The notes beneath the pieces were generated by a model. The model made no database searches. It was not told the origin of the DNA and saw only the letters and a list, made by a program, of their open reading frames with translations. The position numbers and the translations under genes are program-made. Shown piece after piece: positions 1-10,270 of a DNA stretch of 64,000 nucleotides. Positions within the stretch are counted from its first letter, which is position 1, and every line of letters starts with the position of its first letter. Origin of the DNA: Hyparrhenia diplandra (taxonomy: Eukaryota; Streptophyta; Magnoliopsida; Poales; Poaceae); the NCBI GenBank assembly GCA_015847255.1, contig JADLZK010000223.1, positions 248,001-312,000 on the forward strand, read 5' to 3'.

Positions 1-149
1 GTATCTGTTCATACACACACGCACACCTACACACGCACACCACCTGTGTACAAACGGACCTACTGACTACACACTTGCAGACTTGGAAGTTCGCGTCCTT
101 CGAAGGGGCAACGGTTCGCCGCAATATTCATTGAACGTACAATGCGAGC

Positions 150-272
150 GAGGCAACAAAATTTGTAAAGGGAACACTGTTCCCTGGTGAGACACCCGGG
201 TCGATTCTAGGAATCGAACTTCGGGCGGGTGGGTCGAGCACCGTCGAACCCAACCACCGAGCTACTCGCTCG
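150..272 (-). mobile_element. tRNA-derived SINE-like remnant
   Basis: Read on the minus strand, an RNA polymerase III A-box-like sequence (TAGCTCGGTGG, 264 to 254) is followed by a B-box-like sequence (GTTCGATTCC, 219 to 210). The spacing is that of a tRNA head. No anticodon arm or acceptor stem can be folded convincingly, and the sequence runs on into a non-tRNA body, so a SINE head is more likely than a tRNA gene. The 3' limit and target duplication could not be fixed. Confidence 0.4.
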
Positions 273-558
273 TTCTCAAAATGTTGCGATATTTATATCG
301 CGATGTTGCACTTGAAATTTTTCCATATGTTTTGCAATGTTGCACTTTGAAGTGTTTCATGATTTTTTGGACAGGAGCGGTGGGGAACAGGGGGTGCGTT
401 GGGGATGGGGACAGGGGGTGCGGTGGAAGAAGTGGAGAACAGGGCAGGTTTCGTTTAGGGGGTGCGGGCGGGATTCCGTATTCCCCATACGCGAGGGGAT
501 GGGCAGGTTTACAAAGCGAACCGGCGTTCGGACGCCTTTTCGCCGCACGCCGGACGTC
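273..558. other. Unassigned spacer
   Basis: This stretch starts AT-rich, with several copies of ATGTTGCA-like words, and turns G-rich. No coding pattern or element end was recognised. The short open frames overlap on both strands and look random. Confidence 0.3.
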
Positions 559-1365
559 CACTACTACCTAAAACATTTTGCGTGGTAGACATTTTTTATT
601 AACCGTGGCGGGCAAGAGCGCCCGCCACGGTGATGAGGTCATGGTTAATGGCGGATTAACCGTGGCAGGCCCTTATGCCCGCCACGGTTAATCAAATAAA
701 AAAATAAAAAAAACCCGAAGCCCAATGCCGCCCATACGGGCCCAACACCGAGCAGATCCGCCGCCGTCGTCCGGGTCGGATCCGCCGCCGCGGCGCCCAT
801 CACCCGATCTGCCTCCCGGGGAGCGCTGCCGCGGATCGGGCCACCGAGGAGGAGCCGCCACCGGATCGGGCCGGCCGCACCACCGGGATCGGGCTGCTGC
901 ACCACCAGATCGAGCCGCTGCACCACCGGATCGACGGCCCCGTTCCATCCACGCCCGGAGAAGGACCTGCGAAGGGGGAGTGAGTGGGAGATGTGGAGTG
1001 AGAGGGAGAGGGAGATGGAGAGAGGAAGAGGCTCGCAGTGGAGCAGCACGGAGGCGCACCTCGTCTTCCACGCCGCCTCCACCTTGCCGGATCCTCCGCC
1101 AGCCGCCATCGAGGCCCACTGACACGGATCTGGCGCCACCTGTGGAAGGATTTCGGGGAGGGGCGCCGCCGGACGCCCACCGCCCCGGACGACGTGCCAC
1201 CCCGCACCTCAGCTCTTCCTGGAGGTCCACCGGATGGGAGAGAGGAGGGGCCAGGCGGGCGCGCCGCGTGAGGCCACACCGCCGGGCCGCCGCTCCTCCT
1301 TCCGGCCTCTAGATCTGCCCGGTGAAGAAGAGGGAGAAGGAGGGGAGGGCCGCCCGGCAAAGCGG
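559..1365 (+). mobile_element. 5' terminal fragment of a CACTA (En/Spm) transposon
   Basis: The fragment begins with the CACTA-type end CACTACTACC and then shows inverted subterminal repeats built on CCGTGGCGGGC and GCCCGCCACGG (600-690). An A-rich run and a very GC-rich block (725-1360) follow, with repeats around GGATC and CCGCCGCC. The same order of parts occurs in the complete element at 6095-10610, so the two belong to related families. No matching 3' terminus lies downstream: the family likeness stops at about 1365, where the promoter region of the resistance gene begins. The flanking triplet GTC has no partner. Open frames in the GC-rich block exist in all frames and are not supported as genes. 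Confidence 0.55.
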
Positions 1366-1373
1366 TTAGGTTG

Positions 1374-1647
1374 GAAAGTGGAAGGAAACTTGGTGTCGTT
1401 TCCAGAGATCACGCGCAGAAATAGAATCCCATTATTTGTGCCACCATCTGCGAGCAATTATCCTTGGAATTGGCTTACGTATAAAGGTGGCCCAGCCAAA
1501 ATAGAAAAACTAGAGGGAGAGTTGGTGAAAGGAAAGTAATTACAGAGGAAAGTGGAAGGAAACTTCGTGTCATTCCCAGTGCACTCACGCGCAGAAATAG
1601 AGGGAGTGTCACCATCTGCGAGCAAGCAATTATCCTGGGACTTGGCA
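1374..1647 (+). promoter_or_regulatory. Upstream region of the NLR gene with a ~100 bp direct duplication
   Basis: Two copies of a roughly 100 bp sequence (1374-1475 and 1547-1647) lie about 173 bp apart; both contain ACGCGCAGAAATAGA and CACCATCTGCGAGCAA. A TATA-like TATAAAG follows the first copy at 1480-1486, some 230 bp before the ATG at 1713. The duplicated block is therefore probably promoter or 5' UTR sequence of the resistance gene. Start-site position is inference. Confidence 0.55.
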
Positions 1648-2780
1648 TCTCCACACCAACGCGCATGGTAGCTAGGTAGCAACCCACATAGAGCGAGTGC
1701 TTTCGAGTTGTGATGGCTGAAATGATCGCGAGCGCTGCCACGGGCGTGATGGGCTCCATCATCGGCAAGCTGGCCGCCTTGCTCGGCCAGAAGTACCAGC
1801 TCACCAGAGACGTGGAGCACGGGATCTGCTTCCTGAAAGATGAGCTGAGCACCATGGACGCCGTGCTGCAGAGGCTCGCAGACAAGGATGACGACCCGAT
1901 CGATCCACTCGCCAAAGACTGGAGGAACAAGGTGCGTGAGCTATCCTATGACATTGAGGACTGCATCGACCGTTTTGTGCTCAATAACAGCCATGGAGGT
2001 TCCAAGGCCAACTTTGTGCGCAAGGCCATGCGAAAGTTGAAGAAGTTGTTGAAGGATGGAGATATAGCAAAGGAAATCCAACAGCTCAAGCGCCTCGTGG
2101 GCGAGCAGAGCAAGAGGGGGAAACGCTACTACGACATCAATCAGTGTCTCACCGCCACACCTCAGCATGTGCTGTTGGATCCTCGAGCACCTGCACTCTT
2201 TCAGGAAGCAAGGGATCTCGTGGGAATTGATGGTCCTCGTGAGGAGATCAACCGACTATTGAAATGTGAATAGAAGCAACACAAGTTGGTGTCCATCTAT
2301 GGGACTGGTGGACAGGGGAAGGCCACCCTCGCCATGGAGGTGTACCACAAAATCACTGAAGCATTTGATTGTCGGGCTTTCGTGTCTATATCACAAACTC
2401 CAGATATGAAGAAGCTTATTAGAGATATATTGTCTCAAATAAGCAAAATCGATTTTGACCGGTCGGAAAGGTTGGAGACAGATCAGCAGCTGATTGGCAC
2501 AGTGAGGGAATGCTTAAAGGACAAAAGGTAACGAAGATTATTTCTTCACCAAATAATTAAACTGTTCATCTGCTTAGGTTGGGGTAATGTCATGGAATCT
2601 TTTTATTCACTTAAGCACACCTAATTATTAGTCCATTTAAGATTTTTTTTTTTTGAATGTCATCACCAAATATTTTACAACAATGAACAAACAAAAGTCA
2701 ACTATCCTAGGTACTGCATCCACAATGCCTGGCTCATGCATCTTGGCATATGCTGTTTGCGTATGACAAATTTTCATAGA

Positions 2781-2890
2781 AAATTTGCTTTATGGCATAG
2801 AATAATCCATATTCAGTAAAATTACTTCTTGAAAAATTTGCTTTATGGCATAGAATAATCCATATTCAGTAAATTTGCTTTATGGCATAG
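2781..2890 (+). repeat. Short tandem duplication of a ~37 bp unit
   Basis: The unit beginning AAATTTGCTTTATGGCATAG occurs at 2781-2817 and 2833-2870, with a partial third copy at 2871-2890. The third copy stops exactly where the repeat shared with 5766-5928 starts. Confidence 0.75.
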
Positions 2891-3069
2891 ATGTTAGCTT
2901 GCTGTGTTTTGTCTAGAGCTAGTTTTCTATTTGGGTACCTGTTTTGCCCTTTCTTAGCAGGCTCTTTTCTGTTATATCTTTCTACCGTCTTCTTGTATCA
3001 AACTCTCTGTATTTCCGTTTCTAGCCAATGGGAATGGGTTTCGTCATGTTAAAAAAAATCTCAGTTCAT
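2891..3069 (+). repeat. Dispersed repeat, copy 1 (possible LINE-type 3' end)
   Basis: This roughly 180 bp block begins ATGTTAGCTTGCTGTG and ends with an A-run before TCAGTTCAT. It matches 5766-5928 in direct orientation with scattered mismatches. The A-rich end and T-rich body would suit the 3' end of a LINE, but no coding part remains. It could instead be a duplicated 3' UTR of the NLR gene. Confidence 0.6.
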
Positions 3070-3565
3070 TAGGGGGTATTGTAGCTTTTAGTTATAACTA
3101 GTCCATCAACCCGTGCTCTGGCATGGGCTAGAACTTCAATGCATTTGAGTTTTTTAATACATGTGTCCAATAAAGAATTAACTATGGTGGCTCTGGTTTG
3201 CGTAAATGCTATTACACAACATCTATATTTGTCGCTTTACCATCCATTTGTACCTGACATGATATGCATGATGACATAATATGTATGCTACTTAAACATA
3301 ATATGTATGTTTACTTAAACAAAACTTTAATATACTAATATTAATAGAAGTTGGTAAAGTGAAGACATATATGCTTTAAACTTATTTATACATTTTTCTA
3401 ACAAAAGATGTTGATAATTTCGATACAGATTTGAGTGGACATTTTATTTTTCTTTACAAAAATGGTTGAAGTGGTAATTTTGATGCAAATTTAAGGGGTT
3501 ATATAAATTATCTATGATAATAGAAGTTGAGTAATTAGATGTAAATTTTACGCGGGTAATTTAAA

Positions 3566-3620
3566 TTTAGATTCATGGACTACTTTATGTTATTTTACAA
3601 AAGTAGTCCATGAATCTAAA
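3566..3620. repeat. Perfect hairpin, 21 bp arms
   Basis: The arm TTTAGATTCATGGACTACTT (3566 on) is matched by its reverse complement ending at 3620, with a 13 nt loop. A further direct copy of the left arm lies at about 3636-3656. It may be the end of a small foldback element, but no target duplication was found. Confidence 0.6.
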
Positions 3621-4708
3621 TAACATGGGTACAAAATTTAGATTCATGGACTACTTTACAAAATTGTAGACGTGGGTACACCTCGGATTTACAACTAGAC
3701 GTGGGTACAACTAGAGGTGTACGCAGTAACAGTGAAACAGTGCAAAGTTCATGACGTCATACTTGAGTTCATTGTATCAAAGGCTGTGGAGGACAACTTC
3801 GTTACTATATGGAATGGTGATGGTTTTTCTAGAAATGATTCTTCAAACATGATTCGCCGTTTATCTGTCGGGAAAAAACATTTTTGACCGGGCGGAAGAG
3901 ATTGCCAAGATAATTAAAAATGCAGCTCATATTCGATCAATTAATATCTTTGGCTCTAATTCAGTGCTGGTCAAAAACATGTCTCTGAGTTTTTAAACAG
4001 CCAAGTCTTACGAGTGCTTAATATAGAAGGTGTGGTTGGTGAATGCAATCTTGGACACGTCAAAAGTTTTGGTCAATTGAAGTACTTGAGAACAGGCCTT
4101 AATAAGCTTCCAGAAGATATAGAAAAGCTGCGACATCTAGTATCTAGAGACACTAGATGTGAGAGAGACTATGCTTAAAAACCTACCAACATGTATTGTC
4201 CACTTGCAGAAGCTAGTGCGCCTTTTTGTTTCTACGCTGGTGGAACTACGCAATGCGATAAAAAATCTGCAGGCGTTGGAAGAGATATCAATGATCAATT
4301 TGGATATTCAATTTGTAGAGTTTGTTCAAGGACTCGGTGATCTCACCAATCTGAGGGTACTTGGAATTCATTGGCGATACTCTAATGAAGTACGTGATAT
4401 GGAGGACCACGAGAAAGCATATAGCTCAACACTCTCCAAGCTGTTCACACGCCTACGAGAACTGCACATGAGAGAAACAAGTGATGCTGAAGCCCTACGT
4501 TCATTAATGTCTTCGTTTGTCCCTACTTCACCACCGCTTCAAAAGCTTGTTGGTCTTGGTACACATAACTTAAATATCATGGGTCCTCAAATCAACTCAC
4601 TAGTCAACCTGACCCGCCTCAACATTGATGTCCGTGGTGAAGTAGGCAAGGAAGGAATAAATATCCTAGCAAGTTTACCCATGCTCCATGCTGCTCTATC
4701 TTAAATTT

Positions 4709-5067
4709 GAGGCTGTTTAGTAGGTGAAAAGTTTGGGGAGAAAATTTTTGGGGTGTCACATCGGATGTTTGACCGGATGTCGGAAGGGGTTTTCGGAGAC
4801 TAATTAAAAAACTAACTTCATAACTTCGCTTTGGAGACCCATGAAACAAATCTTTTCACTGTAATTAATCCGTCATTAGCACATGTGGGTTACTGTAGCA
4901 CTTATGGCTAATCATGGACTAATTAGGCTCAAAAGATTCGTCTCGGCGTATATATGCAAACTGTGCAATTAGCTTTTTTTATTTTACCTATATTTAATGC
5001 TCCATGCATATGCTGGAAAATTCGATGTGACAGGGTGAAAATTTTTGGGTGTGGAACTAAACACCCC
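4709..5067. mobile_element. MITE inserted in the LRR coding region
   Basis: The ends are inverted. The left end reads GAGGCTGTTTAG, and the right end read in reverse is GGGGTGTTTAG. Inside, AAAATTTTTGGGG/TGTCACATCGGAT is mirrored near the right end. The internal text (for example ACTAATTAGGCTCAAAAGAT and GGTTACTGTAGCAC) is that of a very common grass MITE of about 350 bp. LRR coding sequence is present on both sides, so it interrupts an exon. No clean target duplication was found, so the superfamily is left open. Confidence 0.75.
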
Positions 5068-5765
5068 GTTTGTCTTATATGACCAAGATGGAGATTCAAG
5101 CATTGCCTACCCAAGGAATGCAATCAACCGACAAGGATTTCAGCTTTTGGTTAAGTTTCATTTCCGTTGCTCTCGTGTAGTGGCATCGGAGTTTGAGCCT
5201 GGAGCTATGCCAAAGCTCCAAAGGCTCAAGCTGGCACTACTGGCGCGGTGCCAGTTCAAGTGTGGGGAAGGTGGCCTCGTTCTTGGGTTGCAGAATTTGG
5301 CAGGCCTCAAACACGTTGATGTCCAAGTTTACTGCAATGCTGCTGTTACTGACGAGGTGGAGGCTTTGGAGTATGGCATCAGGTCCGCAGCATATGCCCA
5401 TCGCAACCGTCCCATGCTCCAGTTTGAAAGAGTTTTTCCACATTTAATGGCTCAGGGGTGCAGCAGGCGCCCATCCGACCATCCCCTCCCATACTAGAAG
5501 CCTGATGCCCAAGTGAATGCTAATTCGAGTTGTTATCCACTTATCATGTCCTCATGCACCGCACCTCTGATTCTACTCCTACTTATCTGTTATCTCAGAT
5601 TGAAACTCTGGGCGCTTCGTCATATTTCGGAGTCTTTTCGATTACTATGTGGTTGTGTTCTAGGAACTTGCCGTTATGTTTCTCTCACCCTGATATGTAA
5701 TACCTTAAAAAGTCTGGTCTGCTCTCGTTTCTTTTGCTGGTGTGGTTAAACATAGCCAGTTTCAG

Positions 5766-5928
5766 ATGTTAGCTTGCTGTGCTCTATCCGGAGCCAGTTT
5801 TTTATTTGGGTACCTGTTTTGGCCGTTCTTAGCAGGCTCTTTTCTGTTATGTCTTTCTACCATCTTCTTGGATCAAACTCATTGTATGGGAATGGGGTTT
5901 CCTCATGTTAAAAAAAATCTCAGTTCAT
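5766..5928 (+). repeat. Dispersed repeat, copy 2
   Basis: This is the second direct copy of the block at 2891-3069, here just beyond the 3' end of the NLR remnant. The two copies bracket the surviving LRR half of the gene. 5929-6094 is unassigned spacer. Confidence 0.6.
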
Positions 5929-7043
5929 CAGGGCTACGGGTAGATGACATGCAGCGTTGTCTGGTTGCCGGTGGCACCCCTCCAAAGAAGGTTCTTGATA
6001 AGGACACGCCTACATTGTCCAAAATAGTTTGCCCAATCTTTCACGGTGCAACAGCAAGCTCAAGCAATTTCTGAATTTATTACTAATCAAACAACACTGG
6101 TACATAAATGCTTTTGCGTGGCGGTCGATTTTTCGTTTTGCGTGGCGGGCATAAGGGCCTGTCACCAATGAAACTTCTTAAATAAATCATTGGATTTCGC
6201 GTGGCGGGTAGACTGCCCGCCACGGTTAATGGGTTAACCGTGTGGCGGGCGTATTATAATGCCCGTCACCACTACACAAAATTTGGCCTTCTATGACAAT
6301 TTACATATGACAAAGTACATTTTAATCATAGAAATGATGTGTTTATGACAATTTTTCTTTGGATGACAAGCATCTATGACAAAATTGTGATTTAGTCATA
6401 AATAGGCATCACCATGTGCCTTTCCAATCTTTGTGACCATAGCTAATGACAAAAGTGATGAAATGTGATTGTCATAAATTAAAAATAATTAATCAAAAAA
6501 CACCTTGGCAGCACCACACTTAGCTAGACTAGTTGGAGGACCCCCGTGTTAGGTAAATATTAACATATTAACAGTACAACAATTTAAAATATGGGCAAAC
6601 CACTGAGCTACTCATTTGTTGTTCCATATACTCATATTCTTTTTCTCTTTGCCATTTTCCATCACTGGGACACACTCTAGCTCGCTCCATGTAGTGGGTG
6701 CCTCGGTGGCAATTTGTTGCCATGCTGCGCCGCTCAAATGATGAATACTCGTTACCAAAAAAAAAACAAAGAACGTAACCGTACGCGTGGAGCTTTTTAC
6801 TAAAGTTGTACTAGCAAAAAAGAAAGAATTCATGTGTAATCATTTTATTATTTTTTACAGCATTTTTGTTTCAGACCTTTTTATTTGAAATTATTTGCTA
6901 TCTAAAATTTATGTTCGAATTTCTGATCTTTTTATTTGAAATTATCTGATATCCAAAATTTCTTTGGCCCATCTTGCTGGATCTATCGAGGACCATCGGA
7001 TTGTTTACGACCGCTCTAGATGAATCCTGTGAAAATGAGGCAA

Positions 7044-8955
7044 AAACCCTAGGAATATAAAACCCATCTCAGCTGCCGTCCCTCACTCCGACTCAGTCTC
7101 CCTCCCAACGGAGCCGCCGCTCTCACCATCGCTTTCAGATTCTCAGCTGCCACACTCTCTTTTCTCTCTAGCGGATCCGGCCGTCGCGCTGCAGATCCGG
7201 CTGTTGGTGTTACGGATCCGGCCGAGCTTAGGTCGCGTTCGCGTCCTTGACCTTGGCCGCGTCCCGTTGCGTCGGCGGTAAGAGCGGTCTCTGCCGCCAC
7301 TTCAGCCGCCGCGAGTCCTTTTCTCCGGGCTATGGCGTCGCCTCTGTGGGGGTGCCAGCGCAGGTATGGCGATAGAGGGGGGGGTAGCGGTGCACCCTGA
7401 CGTCAACATCAATATGGACTCCCTTCGGCTAGAACACGACGTCGGCCGTGGGCTCCTCGCCTTCTCCTTTGATGCGGTCGCCCATGGAAGGTCCGCTGCC
7501 TCATCCTCTTCACCCCTGTGTATCTGCTAGACTACTTCATAGATTCTTGATTTTGTACTTTAAATAAATTGTGGATATGTATTTGGCCGTGCGTCCCCTG
7601 TGCTAGTGCCTTGTATATGCTCTGTATCTCTGCTATTTATCTCTCCTATCTATTAGTCCTAGTTCCTATAATTAGATAATCTCTCCAATTTTTGAAGTTT
7701 TAGTGAACTGTTATTGTCAATGGAATTGAATCCAATCTGCAAAACCTTGTGCTAGAATAAGTTAGATGGCAACGTATCCTATGCTAACTAGATTCGTATG
7801 CTAATTATGCTAACTTCGATCTGGACCTCGATGAGCATCCGATGGATGGAGGCGTAGGTGGGTTTAAGTGCCAGAAAATTTGATTAGAAAAGCTAATGGT
7901 GGGAGGGTTTAAGTGCTAAATTAACCCACCTATGTCATCCATCGGATGCTCATGGAAGGTCCAGATCTGAGTTAGCATACAAGCATACGAATCTAGTTAG
8001 CATGGGATACGTTGCCAAGTTAGATATATGCTCTCAGATAATTCAGAATCGAGTGACAACAGTTGCAGGCCCCTCCCCAGATGGATCTGCAAGCTTCTAT
8101 TCTTCCTATGACATGTTATTAGCTTGTTCAAATCATTTACGCTTGCTGTATTCATCACATGATTAGTGTCATTCAATCCTGGTTAACCCTGTCAGCTGAT
8201 GCGTAAATCAGTTAGCTTCCTTTTTGTTCGTTTGTTTTTCGGCCAAAAACTTAATCTCAGATTAATTTTGTATGATTTTTCCTGCAGGCCAGCCTCCACA
8301 TCAGTTAGCTTGCAGTAGGAGAGGAAGATGAGTTGAATCTGTGAGGCTCTTCTTAGACATTGTTGCACAGGTAATTAGTTAGTTGAAATGCCAAATAAAT
8401 GTCACTATGTATTCTTGCGCTTAGATTGATATCTTATTTCTGGAACTTGAATGCTTGCTTGTGCTGCTGTAATGACCGAATGATATTTAGACATGATGTA
8501 TCTGAATTTATGCACTGATATCATGTTATGTGCTGCTGTACTGACCTGATAACATGTCAAGTAGCAGCCACTTGTTAATTGTCAATTGTTATGGGTCATC
8601 ATGTGTGTTCTAGTACTAAGCTCCATTAATCAACTCATATATACTCCAACATATGTGTACTAGTACTCGGTAGTGCTCCACTCCTTTCTAGAAATCACGG
8701 TGTAATTTTTGATTGGTTCCACCGAGCTGTAGTTCGACATTGGTTCCACCAAATTGCAGGTCCATTACTTAGGTCGTAACTTCTAAAATTTCACTATAAA
8801 AGAAATTGTTTACTATGTAACTCATTAATTTATCTTGTGTCCAGGATGGATGCTGCAGTCCACCAAGGGGTTGCAACTTCAAGTACAACTTCACATACCA
8901 AAGCGAGACCATCAGGATCAAGCTCGCCGGCTTCAACATAATTGTTCCCTAGTTG
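7044..8955 (+). pseudogene. Captured host-gene fragment (promoter plus exon-like blocks) in a CACTA
   Basis: A telo-box-like AAACCCTAG (7045-7053) and a TATA box (TATAAAA, 7056-7062) stand before a C/T-rich leader. This is the layout of many plant housekeeping promoters. A first exon-like block runs to AAG/GT at 7490. A second lies between CCTGCAG (ends 8287) and CACAG/GTAATT (8370). A third starts after TGTGTCCAG (8844) and ends in a short frame closing near 8951. No protein family was recognised. CACTA elements are known to pick up such pieces; that this is one is inference. Confidence 0.35.
7768..8016. mobile_element. Mutator-type foldback MITE with 9 bp target duplication
   Basis: The element is one long inverted repeat. 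The left arm begins GGCAACGTATCCTATGCTAA, and the right end, reversed, GGCAACGTATCCCATGCTAA; pairing continues with few breaks for about 100 bp. AAGTTAGAT flanks it on both sides (7759-7767 and 8017-8025). A 9 bp duplication with long terminal inverted repeats is the mark of Mutator-like elements. It sits between the first and second exon-like blocks of the captured fragment, so it would be intronic. Confidence 0.9.
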
Positions 8956-9499
8956 CAGTATAGGACTTGTCTTAGTGATTAAATTATTAGTGTTAAGCAT
9001 GCAAATGTATGGTTGTTGGTGAATTTTATACTTTTTAATAAACTGTTGTCTATTTAATTTTGGTATATCCAAATGTATATGGCAGAATAATATTTTATAT
9101 GAAAATGTGGATTGACTGAATATGAAAAGTGCACGAAAGGCAGGCTGGCATATGGGTTAAGCCCAATTTATAGTGTAAAAATCCAATTTTTAATTTGTTT
9201 TTATAACAAATATTTCTGTACTACTATTTGTGCCACATCATATCATGGACACTTGTCACCATCCCATCTAGTATAATATGACAAATATAGTGACAAATGT
9301 GATAGTCATAACATAGTGACAAACTATGCAAAAGTCACTAAGATTAGTGACAATTGGAACCAATAGTCACGAAGGGGGTTTAATGACCTACCTTACGTGA
9401 CAACACCCATATAGTCACGAAGGGGTTCAATGACAAGAAAAAGGCTGTAATTGTCACAATTAGTTTGTCACGAGAAGGCTAAAACTCTTGTAGTGCCGC

Positions 9500-10270
9500 G
9501 GTCAAAAAAAAAAAAAAAAAAAAAAAAACGAACAGGCCCGCCGAGCCCGTCCACGGGCCGCCGAGCCCATCCCGGGTTGGAGCGCCGCCCGCGGCCGGAT
9601 CAGGCCGCCCCTCGCCGGATTTGCCGCCGCCGGAGTGGGGGAGGCGCGCCGCCGCAATCCGGCCGCCCCTCGCACATGGCCGCCCGGAGTTGAGGCGCGC
9701 CGCCGCGGATCCGGGGCCCGCCGCACATGGCCTCCGGGTGGAGCGGCGCGCGCCGCGATCCGGCGCCCCCGCGCTTAGCGCTGGGCGTCCGCCGCCGCCG
9801 AGAGGCGCGGCAGGCCGCCGCTGGAGCGTCCCCCGCCGCGCCGCCCGGAGGCCGGCAGCGCGCCGCCGTCGGCCCACTGGATCCGCCGCCTCCATGCCGG
9901 GATCGCCGCCTCCATGGCGGGAACGCCCGCCGGGGCGCCGGGGACCATTGGATCCGCGCCTCCATGGGTCGGATCCGCCCGTTGGGCGGCCGGACGGGTT
10001 GGATCCGCCGCCTCCATGCGGCGACCGCCTAGATCCGCCGCCTCCATGCGTTCGCCGGCGAGAGTGGGAGGAGGAGGGAGGATGGCCGGCCGTAGGAGGG
10101 AGTGGGAAGGAGGAGGAGTCGAGGCTCGCCGGCCGGCCGTCGTCGCGAGAGAGTGGAGGGGAGGAGTCGGGGTCGCACTCGCAGGAGGGAGGGGAGGAGC
10201 TGCAGCGGGAGGAAATCGGGCTGGAGTGAGGGAGAGAGATCGAAAGTGAGTGGAAAACCCTAATCGTTGG
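9500..10270 (+). other. GC-rich block of the outer CACTA
   Basis: After a long A-run (9503-9529) the sequence is extremely GC-rich. Words such as GGATCCGCCGCCTCCATG recur between about 9885 and 10050. Open frames occur in five frames at once because stop codons are rare here, so none is accepted. A TATA-like TATTTATATG lies near 10270. The block parallels 725-1360 of the first CACTA fragment, so it is a family feature rather than a local gene. Confidence 0.5.

Larger units (their letters stand above)
2529..3735. other. AT-rich stretch replacing the middle of the NLR gene
   Basis: Between the putative donor at 2529 and the MHD-equivalent segment lies about 1.2 kb of AT-rich sequence with no NB-ARC coding likeness. 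It holds a tandem repeat (2781-2890), a repeat shared with 5766-5928, and a hairpin (3566-3620). GTGTACGCAG, ending at 3730, could serve as a splice acceptor. The central NB-ARC exon seems to have been lost when this material arrived. Confidence 0.5.
1713..5494 (+). pseudogene. CC-NB-LRR (NLR) disease-resistance gene, degenerate
   Basis: The family acts as an intracellular receptor for pathogen effectors. The reading starts at ATG 1713 with an Rx-type coiled-coil domain (about residues 1-150) that carries the EDVID-like segment LSYDIEDCIDRF. A TAG at 2272 ends the frame. Right after it, 2286-2528 encodes the start of NB-ARC, with a P-loop GTGGQGKATLA in which the usual GKT reads GKA. The sequence stops at AAAAG/GTAACG, a good splice donor placed where related grass NLRs have an intron before kinase-2. 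Kinase-2, RNBS and GLPL motifs are absent. Coding likeness resumes at about 3736 with VHDVILEF, the MHD-equivalent motif, then continues into leucine-rich repeats (LPEDIEKLRHL, LKNLPTCIVHLQKLVRL) with several frameshifts. A MITE (4709-5067) splits the LRR region, which ends at 5494. It is non-functional as sequenced. Confidence 0.85.
6270..9495 (+). mobile_element. Second CACTA transposon nested in the first
   Basis: The left end is CACTACACAAAATTTGGCC followed by TTCTATGACAATTT. The right end, reversed, is CACTACAAGAGTTTTAGCC followed by TTCTCGTGACAAAC. Subterminal TATGACAA and GTGACAA units repeat over the first 220 and last 260 bp. The flanking triplets are CAC and CCG, so a clean target duplication is not visible. 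No transposase was found; the centre has a promoter and exon-like blocks that look captured (7044-8955). Confidence 0.8.

Noticed and set aside
210..272. Functional tRNA gene
   Set aside because: A- and B-box-like words are present, but no acceptor stem or anticodon loop could be folded. A SINE head fits better.
725..1360. Long overlapping open frames in GC-rich sequence
   Set aside because: They exist on both strands and in several frames because stop codons are rare at this GC content. The same is true for 9480-10230 and 52450-53750. No family features.
6270..9495. A clean target duplication for the inner CACTA
   Set aside because: Flanking triplets are CAC and CCG; only one of three positions agrees.
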